A DNA stretch of 15,114 nt, taken from Planctomycetota bacterium. GTDB lineage: Bacteria > Planctomycetota > Planctomycetia > Pirellulales > Thermoguttaceae. This document shows positions 1 through 6,909 of the stretch, piece after piece (the first letter of the stretch is position 1; each line of letters begins with the position of its first letter). Below the pieces are notes generated by a model. It searched no databases and had not been told where the DNA came from. It saw nothing but the letters and a program-made list of their open reading frames with translations. Position numbers and translations under genes: made by a program. The DNA lies in assembly GCA_013202535.1 (NCBI GenBank), contig JABMRP010000510.1, positions 1 to 15,114 of the forward strand, read 5' to 3'.

Positions 1-91
1 GTTCGGCCTTGACCAAGGCCGACACGGTGGCCGGAATCAAAGACACCCGCCGTTCGCCCGGAAACCCCTCTTTGGCAACTCCAACAATCAT
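1..91 (-). CDS. pntA: NAD(P) transhydrogenase subunit alpha, N-terminal fragment (cut by window edge)
   Basis: Reading the minus strand from the ATG at 91 gives 30 codons that run off the left edge. The peptide begins MIVGVAKEGFPGERRVSLIP and continues ATVSALVKAE. This matches the start of the AlaDh/PNT N-terminal domain, in which a short first beta-strand and Lys-Glu are followed by a Gly-Glu-x-Arg-Val segment and Pro-x-x-Val-x-x-Leu. The FPGERRV form fits transhydrogenase alpha better than alanine dehydrogenase, which usually has an N-N-E-x-R-V type segment. The family binds NAD(H) and, with the beta subunit, couples hydride transfer between NADH and NADP+ to proton movement across the membrane. 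No strong Shine-Dalgarno sequence is seen before the ATG, but the start matches the family. The gene is too short here to show catalytic or membrane parts. It is divergent from rplM across a long non-coding gap. Confidence 0.8.
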   Translation of the reverse strand, partial: MIVGVAKEGFPGERRVSLIPATVSALVKAE

Positions 92-682
92 GGCCCGACT
101 TACCCCAAAAGAGATGCATGACACTTTACCCGAGCGAGTAAATCCCCGAGCCCGGTCCCAGGTATTATCGGTGTGTATTGGCCGGGAGGAAGCCCCCTTA
201 AGGGCCTATATGTCACACACTACAGAGGGGTGTTAGCCGGGAGATGGCTTTTGCTGCTGGGTGTTGACATGAAACGGATTGACCTGTGGTCCTTTGCCGA
301 ACGGTTATCGTAAAGTATTATTTATCAATGCTTTATGGTTCGTAAGTCGGGACGATTCGCGTGTTGTGCTCCTGGCGGGGGGAGCCCGAGAGCGAGAACT
401 TCTGGGCGATGGCCTGGATAACGAAAGAACCATGGAAAACGAAAGCCGCCGGGTGTCTCGCGAGGCCTCAGCCACGAGAATTCTCGACCTCCACGGGGGA
501 ACCCTTGCTAGGGAAACCGATAATAGGTAAACTCTGGGTTTCCCCAGGCGCGGCGGCAGGTCACGTTGTGTACCGGCAATCCGCCTTCGGGGGGGAATTC
601 GACAAACACGAACGCTACTGGAAATTGTCATCGGCCCGGGGACGGTTACCCTTGGGCGGTGCGGATGTTTGGAGTACACACG
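92..682. other. Long non-coding region between pntA and rplM (rplM leader candidate)
   Basis: No gene is seen on either strand in about 590 bases; the open frames here have no recognisable protein character. The stretch contains an AT-rich pocket around 301-350 that is unusual for this GC-rich DNA and is the best place for a promoter. A consensus TTGACA at 264-269 has no matching -10 box at normal spacing. Several short palindromes follow, including CGAGAATTCTCG near 475-490 and CTGGG-TTTC-CCCAG near 534-547. It may carry the promoters of both divergent genes and a structured 5' leader of the ribosomal protein operon. No known riboswitch, tmRNA, RNase P or SRP RNA core was recognised. Confidence 0.5.
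294..321 (+). promoter_or_regulatory. Possible sigma-70-type promoter upstream of rplM
   Basis: TTGCCG at 294-299 and TATTAT at 316-321 are separated by 16 bases and lie in the only strongly AT-rich pocket of the leader. If used, this promoter would give an rplM leader of about 350 bases. The match is imperfect and planctomycete promoters are poorly defined, so this is only a candidate. Confidence 0.3.
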
Positions 683-1126
683 ATGGTCGCCACGAAGACC
701 TACATGGCCAAGCCGGCCGACATTGAACCGAAATGGTGGCTGGTTGACGCCAAGGAGAAGGTCCTTGGCCGCTTGGCGAGCGATATTGCCGTCATTCTGA
801 TGGGCAAGCACCAGCCCACGTACACGCCCCACGTCGATACGGGGGATTTCGTGATCCTGGTGAACATCGATCAGATCGTGATGACGGGCAAGAAGTGGGA
901 CCAGAAGGAGTACACCTGGTATACGGGATACCCGGGCCTGAAGCACGAAACGGCGCGGAAGCGCATGGAGCGCGACCCGAAGCGAATCGTTCGCGATGCC
1001 GTGCGGCGCATGCTGCCGAAGAACAAACTGGCTCGCCAGATGCTGGACAAGTTGAAGCTCTACGTCGGTCCCGATCACCCGCATCAGGCACAACTGCCCG
1101 AGCCCAAAGAGCTGGGAGTGAAGTAA
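683..1126 (+). CDS. rplM: 50S ribosomal protein L13
   Basis: This 147-residue protein is the usual length for bacterial L13, a 23S rRNA-binding protein needed early in assembly of the large subunit. The body runs from KWWLVDAKEKVLGRLAS (residues 17-33), through GKHQPTYTPHVDTGDFVILVN (41-61), to the L13 signature around VRRMLPKNKL (residues 107-116) and the closing KLYVGPDHPH. The start at 683 was chosen because GGAG at 671-674 lies 8 bases upstream. ATGs at 665 and 704 are in frame, but the first adds non-conserved residues and the second lacks as good a ribosome site. rpsI follows after 68 bases in the same direction, the classic L13-S9 operon. In Escherichia coli L13 represses its own operon through the leader; whether that applies to the long leader here is unknown. 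Confidence 0.97.
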   Translation: MVATKTYMAKPADIEPKWWLVDAKEKVLGRLASDIAVILMGKHQPTYTPHVDTGDFVILVNIDQIVMTGKKWDQKEYTWYTGYPGLKHETARKRMERDPKRIVRDAVRRMLPKNKLARQMLDKLKLYVGPDHPHQAQLPEPKELGVK

Positions 1127-1194
1127 CTTCACGCGAACCGGACCCCATTACGGAAGTGGTTTCTTTACGCGTTCCAAGGTGAAGAAGGATATCC

Positions 1195-1617
1195 ATGGCA
1201 GAAGCAACCGTCACGCCGACCAAGGGCTCTCCCAACGACGCCCTGGGTACCGGGCGCCGCAAGAGTTCGGTGGCCCGAATCCGGATTCGTCCCGGTAAGG
1301 GCGACATCACGATCAACAAGCGATCGCTGGAAGATTACTTCCCGAACCTCCAGCAGCGCAATTCGGTAGTGGCTCCCTTGGAGCGCACCGGGCGGCGGGA
1401 CACGGTGGACGTATGGATCCGCGTTCACGGCGGAGGCATTACCGGTCAGGCCGACGCCTGCAAACTGGGGATTGCCCGGGCGCTGAAAGTGTTCGACGGC
1501 GAACTTGAGGAATCGCTCCGCGAGGGCGACTTGCTGACTCGCGACAGCCGAATGAAAGAACGCAAGAAGTACGGTCTCCGAGGCGCTCGTCGCGGTACCC
1601 AATTCTCCAAGCGTTGA
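1195..1617 (+). CDS. rpsI: 30S ribosomal protein S9
   Basis: This 140-residue protein is S9, a small-subunit protein whose C-terminal tail reaches the decoding centre near the P-site tRNA. The GTGRRKSSVARIRIRPGKGD segment (residues 18-37) and the S9 signature GGGITGQADACKLGIARAL (79-97) are clear. The protein ends in the typical basic tail with the final Ser-Lys-Arg. The first 15 or so residues, rich in Ala and Thr, are a non-conserved extension of the kind common in S9. A purine-rich ribosome site (GAAGAAGGA, 1181-1189) precedes the ATG at 1195. It is the second gene of the rplM-rpsI operon and is followed by a strong hairpin 27 bases after its stop. Confidence 0.97.
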   Translation: MAEATVTPTKGSPNDALGTGRRKSSVARIRIRPGKGDITINKRSLEDYFPNLQQRNSVVAPLERTGRRDTVDVWIRVHGGGITGQADACKLGIARALKVFDGELEESLREGDLLTRDSRMKERKKYGLRGARRGTQFSKR

Positions 1618-1644
1618 TCTTGCGGCGTTATTGGAAGACAACCC

Positions 1645-1675
1645 AAGTGGACGGATCGTTGGATCCGTCCACTTT
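1645..1675. terminator. Perfect 13-bp hairpin between rpsI and the convergent sulfatase gene
   Basis: AAGTGGACGGATC (1645-1657) and GATCCGTCCACTT (1662-1674) are exact reverse complements around a four-base GTTG loop. The hairpin lies between two genes that end towards each other, rpsI at 1617 and the sulfatase at 1709. The tail on the plus strand is only TTT then GCGTTCTT, so the U-tract is weak. The symmetrical stem could serve both directions. Confidence 0.7.
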
Positions 1676-1708
1676 GCGTTCTTGGTGGATATCGCACCGG
1701 TTCGTCTC

Positions 1709-3241
1709 TTACTCCCGACCCGCGCCGCTTCGCACCGCGGGAAGATTCTCCACCATCTCGGCCTCGGTCCGGGCCAGTTCCGCCAGGCATTGTCGACGGT
1801 AGTCGGCCAGACGCTCTTGGAACTCCGGCTCGGTTGCCAGATTGTGCAACTCCTGGGGATCGACCGATAGATCGTACAGCTCCTCGATCTCGTCGGCTTC
1901 CAGGGTGCGGATGTACTTGTAGCGGCCTTGCCGCAGGGAAACCCACCAGGGCACGCCGCTCCATCGGGCCTCTTGCGGCGGAGGCACGCGCCGCGTGTCG
2001 GCACCGTAGAACCACCGCGTCTGTTCCAGCAACACCGGATGGGGCCACTCGGCGCTCGGGTTCTCCAGCAGGGCACTCAAGTCGTGCCCGTGCATGTCCC
2101 AGGGAACCCGCACGCCCGCCGTGGCGAAGAACGTCGGAATCAGATCCAGCCCGCCGACCGGATGCGGGCAAACCTGACCCTGGGGCACGGAGCCGGGCAT
2201 GCTGACGATCAGCGGGACCCGCAAGTTGGCGTCGTACGGCCCGTACTTCCAAGCATAGCCGTGTTGACCCCAGGCGAACCCCTGGTCCGAGGTGTAGACG
2301 ACCAGCGTGTTGTCGCGCTGGCCGGTTTCCTCCAGTGCGGCGATGAGTTTGCCCACGCCTTCGTCCAACGCGCGGACGGCCCGGTTGTACTTTCGTACGG
2401 CATCATCGAGCGTCGACTTCCCTCGCACGGGCCGGCCGTTGGCGCTCCGCTTCCAGACGCCGTACTGTTGCATGTATCGCGGCTTGGTCGGCCGTGGCGG
2501 GTAGATGTCCTCGGGAACGGGCACCGGCGGCGTGTCGGAATAGTCGCCCGCATGTCGCTTGGCCGGCGTGTACGGTCCGTGGACCGCGCCGTAGCAAAGC
2601 CAGAGATACCAGGGTTTGCCGGGGTCGCGATTGGTGCCGCGGATGAAATCGACGGCCCACCCGGTGTAGTTGTCGGTCGAGTAGCCGGGAACAATCTCCG
2701 CCGGCGCGCCGTTGATGCTGACCGGCTGATTGTTGTAATACTCGTTGCACCCCGGGGCCTTGATCGCATGGTTCCAAACGGCCTGGTAATCCCAGTCGCG
2801 CCCGAAGCCCGTATCGCCGCCCGTGTGCCATTTGCCGATCATTCCCGTGCAGTAGCCGGCGCGGCGAAATTCGGCCGGCCAAAAACGGCACCGGGCCGGA
2901 TCGTACGAGCTGCCGGGGTACGGGCCGCTCATTTCCATGCTGGCGATGGCGTGTGGATGAAGGCCGGTGAGCATCTGCGCGCGGCTCGGCATGCACCACG
3001 TTCCCACGTACGCATACTCGAAGCGAACGCCCTCGGCGGCCAGACGGTCGATGTGCGGCGTCTTGACCCAGGGGTGCGCCTGCGGATAACAGCCCACGCT
3101 CCGATGCGATTGATCGTCGGTGAAGATGAAGAGGATATTCGGACGCGCGGCCGATTTCTCGACCGCACGGGCCGATGTCCCCAAAGCCAGCGAACCGAGG
3201 ATCACGAGAAGGGTCGTGCAGCGGATATTCGGGCTACGCAT
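1709..3241 (-). CDS. Secreted type I sulfatase (formylglycine-dependent)
   Basis: This 510-residue protein belongs to the alkaline phosphatase-like sulfatase superfamily, which hydrolyses sulfate esters, often on polysaccharides or glycosaminoglycans. An N-terminal signal peptide has a hydrophobic core at residues 10-20 and an Ala-Arg-Ala cleavage site near 26. Metal-site residues Asp42-Asp43 sit in NILFIFTDDQ. The active-site motif is Cys83-Met-Pro-Ser-Arg87 followed by LTG, the C-x-P-S-R form whose Cys is converted to formylglycine by another enzyme. Further active-site segments are GKWH (136-139), HGPY (221-224) and SDQG (318-321), with Gln where many relatives have Asn or His. The start at 3241 was preferred because a GGAGG lies 11 bases upstream; the ATG at 3250 is only 2 bases from it. 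The gene is divergent from the phosphoesterase. The substrate cannot be read from the sequence. Confidence 0.93.
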   Translation of the reverse strand: MRSPNIRCTTLLVILGSLALGTSARAVEKSAARPNILFIFTDDQSHRSVGCYPQAHPWVKTPHIDRLAAEGVRFEYAYVGTWCMPSRAQMLTGLHPHAIASMEMSGPYPGSSYDPARCRFWPAEFRRAGYCTGMIGKWHTGGDTGFGRDWDYQAVWNHAIKAPGCNEYYNNQPVSINGAPAEIVPGYSTDNYTGWAVDFIRGTNRDPGKPWYLWLCYGAVHGPYTPAKRHAGDYSDTPPVPVPEDIYPPRPTKPRYMQQYGVWKRSANGRPVRGKSTLDDAVRKYNRAVRALDEGVGKLIAALEETGQRDNTLVVYTSDQGFAWGQHGYAWKYGPYDANLRVPLIVSMPGSVPQGQVCPHPVGGLDLIPTFFATAGVRVPWDMHGHDLSALLENPSAEWPHPVLLEQTRWFYGADTRRVPPPQEARWSGVPWWVSLRQGRYKYIRTLEADEIEELYDLSVDPQELHNLATEPEFQERLADYRRQCLAELARTEAEMVENLPAVRSGAGRE

Positions 3242-3420
3242 CTCGACCATTGCCTCCACGATTTCCAGCCAAAACACGGGATACCTCACGCAACCAGTTT
3301 CGCTGGGCTTCCGCCGGGTGTCAACCATCGGGCCGTGGCGGGAAGCTCTGGCTGGGGAACCGGGCATTGACCGTCGCCCGCCGGTTGATCGCGTGGTTTC
3401 CTGAATGACGCCCGGCGATG

Positions 3421-3429
3421 TGCTACAAT
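3421..3429 (+). promoter_or_regulatory. Extended -10 box before the metallophosphoesterase gene
   Basis: TGCTACAAT fits an extended -10 element (TGN followed by a TATAAT-like hexamer) and lies about 40 bases before the ATG at 3471. No good -35 box is seen 16-18 bases upstream, as is usual when an extended -10 is used. The same pattern occurs on the minus strand before the esterase gene. Confidence 0.4.
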
Positions 3430-3470
3430 AGAGACACGAGTTTCCACCTTTGTTTTCCAGGGAGAATGCC

Positions 3471-4394
3471 ATGCCCCGCTTGCCGCGTCGTCGCCTGTTG
3501 TTGATCTTGACTCTCTTGTTCTCCGCCGTTGCGGTTCTTCCGGCGATGGCGGCCGAACCGGCCGACTTCACCGTCGTGTTGATACCCGACACGCAAAACT
3601 ACAGCGAGAAGTTTCCCGACACGTACATCGCCCAGATGAAGTGGATCGGCGACGTGGCCGAGCAGCGCAACATGAAGTTTGCGATTCACCTGGGCGATAT
3701 CGTGCAGACGCCCGAGAAGGACAACGAATGGCAGGTTGCCGATCGGGCACATCGGTTGCTCGACGGCCGGATCCCGTACAGTGTTCTGCCCGGCAACCAC
3801 GACGGTAAACCGGGCAAGACGGAGCTGTACAATAAGTACTTCTCGCCGGACCGCTTCAAGGACGCGCCCTGGTACGCCGGAAACAAGGACGGCAAGAACG
3901 ACAACAACTACTGCCGCTTCACCGCCGGCGGGATGAAGTTTCTCGTGCTAAGCCTCGCGTTCGATCCGTCCAAGGAGACGCTCCAATGGGCGGCCGACGT
4001 CGTCGCCGCGCACGCCGACGATCGGGTGATCGTGGCCACGCACTGCTACATGTCTCCCAAGGGGCGTAACGGCACGGGCGATCGCATCTGGGAGCAGTTG
4101 ATCCGAAAGCACGCGAACATCCACATGGTCGTCTGCGGCCACGTGCTGGGAACGGCCCATCACACCAGCACCAACGACGCCGGCGCCACGGTCCACGAAA
4201 TCCTCTGCGACTACCAAGGATTCCCTCACGGCGGCGACGGCTGGCTGCAAACGCTCCGTTTCGTTCCGGGTGAAGACAAGATCCACGTCGAGGCCTACTC
4301 ACCCGTGCTCGATCAACACAAGAAGGAACCGGCGCATACGTACACGCTGGATTACGAGATGAGCGTGCGCGAAACCGCGGAAGCCGCGCGGTAG
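3471..4394 (+). CDS. Secreted calcineurin-like metallophosphoesterase
   Basis: This 307-residue protein has a typical signal peptide (Arg-rich start, hydrophobic residues 9-24, likely cleavage near Ala27-Ala28), followed by one metallophosphoesterase domain. The two-metal site motifs appear in order: Asp40-Thr-Gln42, Gly75-Asp76, Gly108-Asn-His-Asp111, His191 in ATHCYM, and Gly223-His224. The first motif is D-T-Q rather than the commoner D-x-H, a variant seen in a subset of secreted calcineurin-like enzymes. The family cleaves phosphomonoesters or diesters; the substrate here is unknown. AGGGAG at 3459-3464, 6 bases before the ATG, supports the start. The stop codon TAG at 4392-4394 lies inside the left arm of a large inverted repeat, so the last residues (ETAEAAR) may have been reshaped when that repeat arrived. 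Confidence 0.9.
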   Translation: MPRLPRRRLLLILTLLFSAVAVLPAMAAEPADFTVVLIPDTQNYSEKFPDTYIAQMKWIGDVAEQRNMKFAIHLGDIVQTPEKDNEWQVADRAHRLLDGRIPYSVLPGNHDGKPGKTELYNKYFSPDRFKDAPWYAGNKDGKNDNNYCRFTAGGMKFLVLSLAFDPSKETLQWAADVVAAHADDRVIVATHCYMSPKGRNGTGDRIWEQLIRKHANIHMVVCGHVLGTAHHTSTNDAGATVHEILCDYQGFPHGGDGWLQTLRFVPGEDKIHVEAYSPVLDQHKKEPAHTYTLDYEMSVRETAEAAR

Positions 4395-4490
4395 CATGGG
4401 CCCCCGGCCCGTGTGCTCGGCCCGGGGAGACACCCCCGGCCCGAGCCAAACGCATCACTCGCCATGGCACGGGCCAGGGGCCCATGCTAC
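4391..4490. repeat. Nested inverted repeat (double hairpin) between convergent genes
   Basis: The outer arms are 4391-4413 (GTAGCATGGGCCCCCGGCCC then GTG) and 4468-4490; 22 of 23 bases are reverse-complementary. Inside them a second pair of arms, 4415-4427 (GCTCGGCCCGGGG) and 4434-4446 (CCCCGGCCCGAGC), matches at 12 of 13 positions around a six-base loop. The element starts inside the stop region of the metallophosphoesterase gene and ends 48 bases before the convergent esterase stop. It has the form of a REP/MITE-like palindromic unit and may also act as a two-way terminator. Whether it is dispersed in the genome cannot be seen from one window. Confidence 0.8.
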
Positions 4491-4537
4491 CACTGCTTGC
4501 TCGGCCATTGGCGCTGATGAGTCAGTGGTCCAAGAAT

Positions 4538-6244
4538 TCATTCCACCTCATAAGCCCCCGTCGATTGGTGCGGCACCATGGGCCGGGTGTCGGTGCGGAA
4601 GGGGTAGGCGGGCAGCTCGCGGCCGTTCATCAGCCCGCCGGCTGGTAAATTCGACCAGCCGTAACGCACGGCCACCGGCTCGGCGACGTCCTCGCTCCAG
4701 ACCTCCAGTCGATTGTCCGCAACGACTCGCGCCCGGGCGTGATGAAATTCGCGGTCGGTGTCGGCAATGTAGAAGCCGCACTCGTCGTCCTGGTCCAATC
4801 GCAGACCGCGGCTGGTCTCTTCCTCGAACGTGACGACCATCTTGCCGCCGGCGATCTCCACCGATTGGTACACCGGGCCGCGCCATTCGATCGGTCGATT
4901 CGACTGCCATGCCTTCGCCTCGTAGACCTCGGCCAGAGCCCAACGCGCGGCACGCTGGCCGACCGGCATCTTGCGGCTCGGGTGGATACTGCCGTTGGAG
5001 TTCGTGTCGAACGTGACGATCAGGCCCGTGCCGGGAGTGCGACGCCAGGTGAGAAACTGGATCTCGCGGACGATATTCGTGTGGTGATTCATGTCGTACG
5101 GCATACTGCGACGATTGCTCCAACCGGCGATCTGGATGATCCCGAAGGGCAGTTCGGCGTCGGCAAACGCCCGCCGCCAATCGGCGATCACGGCGGGAAA
5201 CGTCCGGTAAAACGGCTTCCAGGATTCGCCGAACGAGTTATTCTCGCCCTGGTAAAACAACGCGCCGCGCAGGGCAAAGTGCTTCAGTGGCTCGATCATG
5301 CCGTTGAACATCCCGCCCGGCTGATGTTTGTCGGCCGGATTCTCGTAGGCGCCGGCATTCGGTTTGCCCGGCTCGCGCTCGCCGGCGGCTTGCGCCTCGG
5401 CTCGTTTCTTCTCCCATGCTTTGACGTCGGCCTCGTAACGCCGCTTCGCGCCTTCCTCGCGACCGCCGTCGATCCACGTGTTCAGGGCCGTCTCGAATTT
5501 GTCGATGTAGGGTTTCATCTCGGGAATCGGCCGAAGCGTTTCCTTGGAGACCCAATGCTGGGCCATCGTGCCACCCCAGGACGTGTCGATCAGGCCGACG
5601 GGAACCTTCAGCCGGCGATGCAGCCGGCGCGCGAAGTGGTAGCCGACGGCCGTGCAGTTGTCGACTTGCTCCGGCGTGCAAACCCGCCAGTTGCCCTGCG
5701 GATTGTCGGGGTTCTCGACGGGAAAGTCCTTCTGGGGCTCCAGGCGTGCAATGTGGGGCAGGCGGATGAACCGAATGGCCGGGTAATCGGCGCTGGCCAT
5801 CTCCAGGTCGGCATCGCGACTGGAGCGAAGTTGCAGCTCCATGTTGCTCTGACCGCCGCAGAGCCACACCTCGCCGACCAGCACATCGGCCAGCGTGATC
5901 TTGTTGCTACTGCCTTCGGTGACCAACTCACGGCCCTCGAAACTCGCCGCGATCGGTTCGAGCGTGACCGACCAGTCGCCTTGGGGGTCGGCCGTGGTCG
6001 TCTTGCTCTGATCGGCGAAGCGAACGGTCACTTCCTCGCCCGCCGCGGCCCAACCCCAAACGCGCACCGGCTTGTCGCACTGCAAGATCATCCGTGGACC
6101 GAAGATTTTCGGCAGGGTCACGTCGGCCGGGGCGAGCGACGCGCCGAGCAGAAACAGCAATACGGCAACCGCCGGCCGAGCCGGAGCAAGTCTTCCGATC
6201 GTGTGTCCGAGAGTGGGTGCGATGGGATGGGTCGTGGTTCTCAT
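4538..6244 (-). CDS. Secreted sialate O-acetylesterase-type (SASA/SGNH) carbohydrate esterase
   Basis: This 568-residue protein has a signal peptide (hydrophobic stretch about residues 25-36, probable cleavage after Ala-Pro-Ala40) and a SASA/SGNH-hydrolase core. The family removes acetyl groups from sialic acid or plant polysaccharides. The nucleophile block is Gly131-Gln-Ser133-Asn-Met; it is followed by DTSWGGT (220-226), FYQGENN (330-336) and the histidine block Ile420-His421-Pro422 before GQRAARWALA. An early beta-rich part (residues 42-120) precedes the nucleophile, as in the family. A charged Lys/Glu-rich helical insert lies around 262-292. The base-supporting Asp usually found just before the catalytic His (D-I-H-P) is Ser here (Ser419). 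The ATG at 6244 was chosen because it begins the signal peptide and has AGGAAAA upstream. The gene is divergent from the hemerythrin gene. Confidence 0.9.
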   Translation of the reverse strand: MRTTTHPIAPTLGHTIGRLAPARPAVAVLLFLLGASLAPADVTLPKIFGPRMILQCDKPVRVWGWAAAGEEVTVRFADQSKTTTADPQGDWSVTLEPIAASFEGRELVTEGSSNKITLADVLVGEVWLCGGQSNMELQLRSSRDADLEMASADYPAIRFIRLPHIARLEPQKDFPVENPDNPQGNWRVCTPEQVDNCTAVGYHFARRLHRRLKVPVGLIDTSWGGTMAQHWVSKETLRPIPEMKPYIDKFETALNTWIDGGREEGAKRRYEADVKAWEKKRAEAQAAGEREPGKPNAGAYENPADKHQPGGMFNGMIEPLKHFALRGALFYQGENNSFGESWKPFYRTFPAVIADWRRAFADAELPFGIIQIAGWSNRRSMPYDMNHHTNIVREIQFLTWRRTPGTGLIVTFDTNSNGSIHPSRKMPVGQRAARWALAEVYEAKAWQSNRPIEWRGPVYQSVEIAGGKMVVTFEEETSRGLRLDQDDECGFYIADTDREFHHARARVVADNRLEVWSEDVAEPVAVRYGWSNLPAGGLMNGRELPAYPFRTDTRPMVPHQSTGAYEVE

Positions 6245-6314
6245 GGCTTTTCCTGGGGTGTTCGTGATTCGCGTAAGTTCGAGTGTCGGCGGCAACCTGC
6301 CGTGGCATGGGCCT

Positions 6315-6323
6315 ATTGTATCA
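6315..6323 (-). promoter_or_regulatory. Extended -10 box before the esterase gene
   Basis: On the minus strand this reads TGATACAAT, a TGN plus TACAAT extended -10 element, about 70 bases upstream of the esterase ATG at 6244. No clear -35 hexamer accompanies it. It matches the box found before the metallophosphoesterase gene except at the N position. Confidence 0.35.
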
Positions 6324-6363
6324 TCCAAACTGTCGCGCTGCAGGCCTTGCCCATCGCTCGGCC

Positions 6364-6384
6364 CCTCTCTCAGAGGGAGAGAGG
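6364..6384. repeat. Small perfect hairpin in the esterase-hemerythrin gap
   Basis: CCTCTCTC (6364-6371) and GAGAGAGG (6377-6384) are exact reverse complements around a five-base loop. It lies in the 260-base gap between two divergent genes, so a terminator role is unlikely. It may be a remnant of a dispersed CT-rich palindromic repeat or an operator-like site; nothing in the window decides this. Confidence 0.45.
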
Positions 6385-6504
6385 AGATCGGCGACCAGCG
6401 CGGTTGACTTCGCCGGGCGGCTGTATATCCTTCCCTGGCTGTCGTGTCCGGTTTTCTTCTCGGCCTTTTCCCGAAGATACCTGAGTTCATGGGAGGGATA
6501 ACAG

Positions 6505-6909
6505 ATGTTACTCGATTGGTCCGACGATTACGCGCTGGGGATCACCAAGATCGATGAACAACACAAGGGATTCTTCGACCTCGTTCGTCGTCTCTACGAC
6601 GAATGCCTGATGTGTGAGGGGGAGAGGGTCATCCCGGAGACGCTGGAATTTCTTGGGGACTACGTCAGGAATCATTTTCGCGGTGAAGAGGAACTCATGC
6701 GCCGGCACGCGTACCCGGGCGTCGACGAGCATGCCCAACTCCACGTCAAGTTTCTGGAGAAGTTCGCCGAATTGGTCGAAGAGTTCAACACCCTGGGAGC
6801 CAGCGAGGATCTGGCGGAGGAAACGGCCGAGATGGTCCAAAACTGGCTCGTCGACCACATCGCCGAGGTCGACACGCAATACGCCAAGCATATCGAGCAG
6901 GCGACGTAG
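6505..6909 (+). CDS. Bacteriohemerythrin (diiron oxygen-binding protein)
   Basis: This 134-residue single-domain protein is the normal length for bacterial hemerythrin, a four-helix bundle that binds O2 at a diiron centre in the cytoplasm and serves in oxygen storage, delivery or sensing. All seven expected ligands are visible: His20 (in DEQHKGFF), His57 and Glu61 (HFRGE), His76 and His80 (HAQLH), and His118 and Asp123 (HIAEVD). The opening LDWSDDYALGITKIDEQH is characteristic of the family. There is no fused methyl-accepting or GGDEF domain. GGGAGGG at 6491-6497 lies 7 bases before the ATG. The gene stands alone, divergent from the esterase, so its physiological partner is not revealed by context. 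Confidence 0.95.
   Translation: MLLDWSDDYALGITKIDEQHKGFFDLVRRLYDECLMCEGERVIPETLEFLGDYVRNHFRGEEELMRRHAYPGVDEHAQLHVKFLEKFAELVEEFNTLGASEDLAEETAEMVQNWLVDHIAEVDTQYAKHIEQAT

Noticed and set aside
4..21. Hairpin CGGCCTTG-AC-CAAGGCCG as a terminator
   Set aside because: It lies inside the pntA coding sequence near the start of the gene and is explained by GC-rich codons; there is no T-tract.
264..269. Consensus TTGACA as a -35 box for rplM
   Set aside because: No -10-like hexamer lies 16-18 bases downstream (TGTGGT region), so it was not called as a promoter.
305..1132. 275-codon minus-strand frame over the rplM region
   Set aside because: It is a shadow of rplM and its leader: low-complexity, Arg/Leu-rich, with no recognisable domain.
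1928..3370. 480-codon plus-strand frame opposite the sulfatase
   Set aside because: It is the antisense shadow of a clear sulfatase gene; the translation is Arg/Ala/Gly-rich without family features.
4514..4521. CTGATGAG, the first core segment of a hammerhead ribozyme
   Set aside because: No GAAA core segment or closing stems follow at the needed distance; an eight-base match alone is expected by chance.
4739..6484. 581-codon plus-strand frame opposite the esterase
   Set aside because: Long antisense frames are common in GC-rich DNA; the minus-strand esterase has full motifs and a signal peptide, this frame has none.
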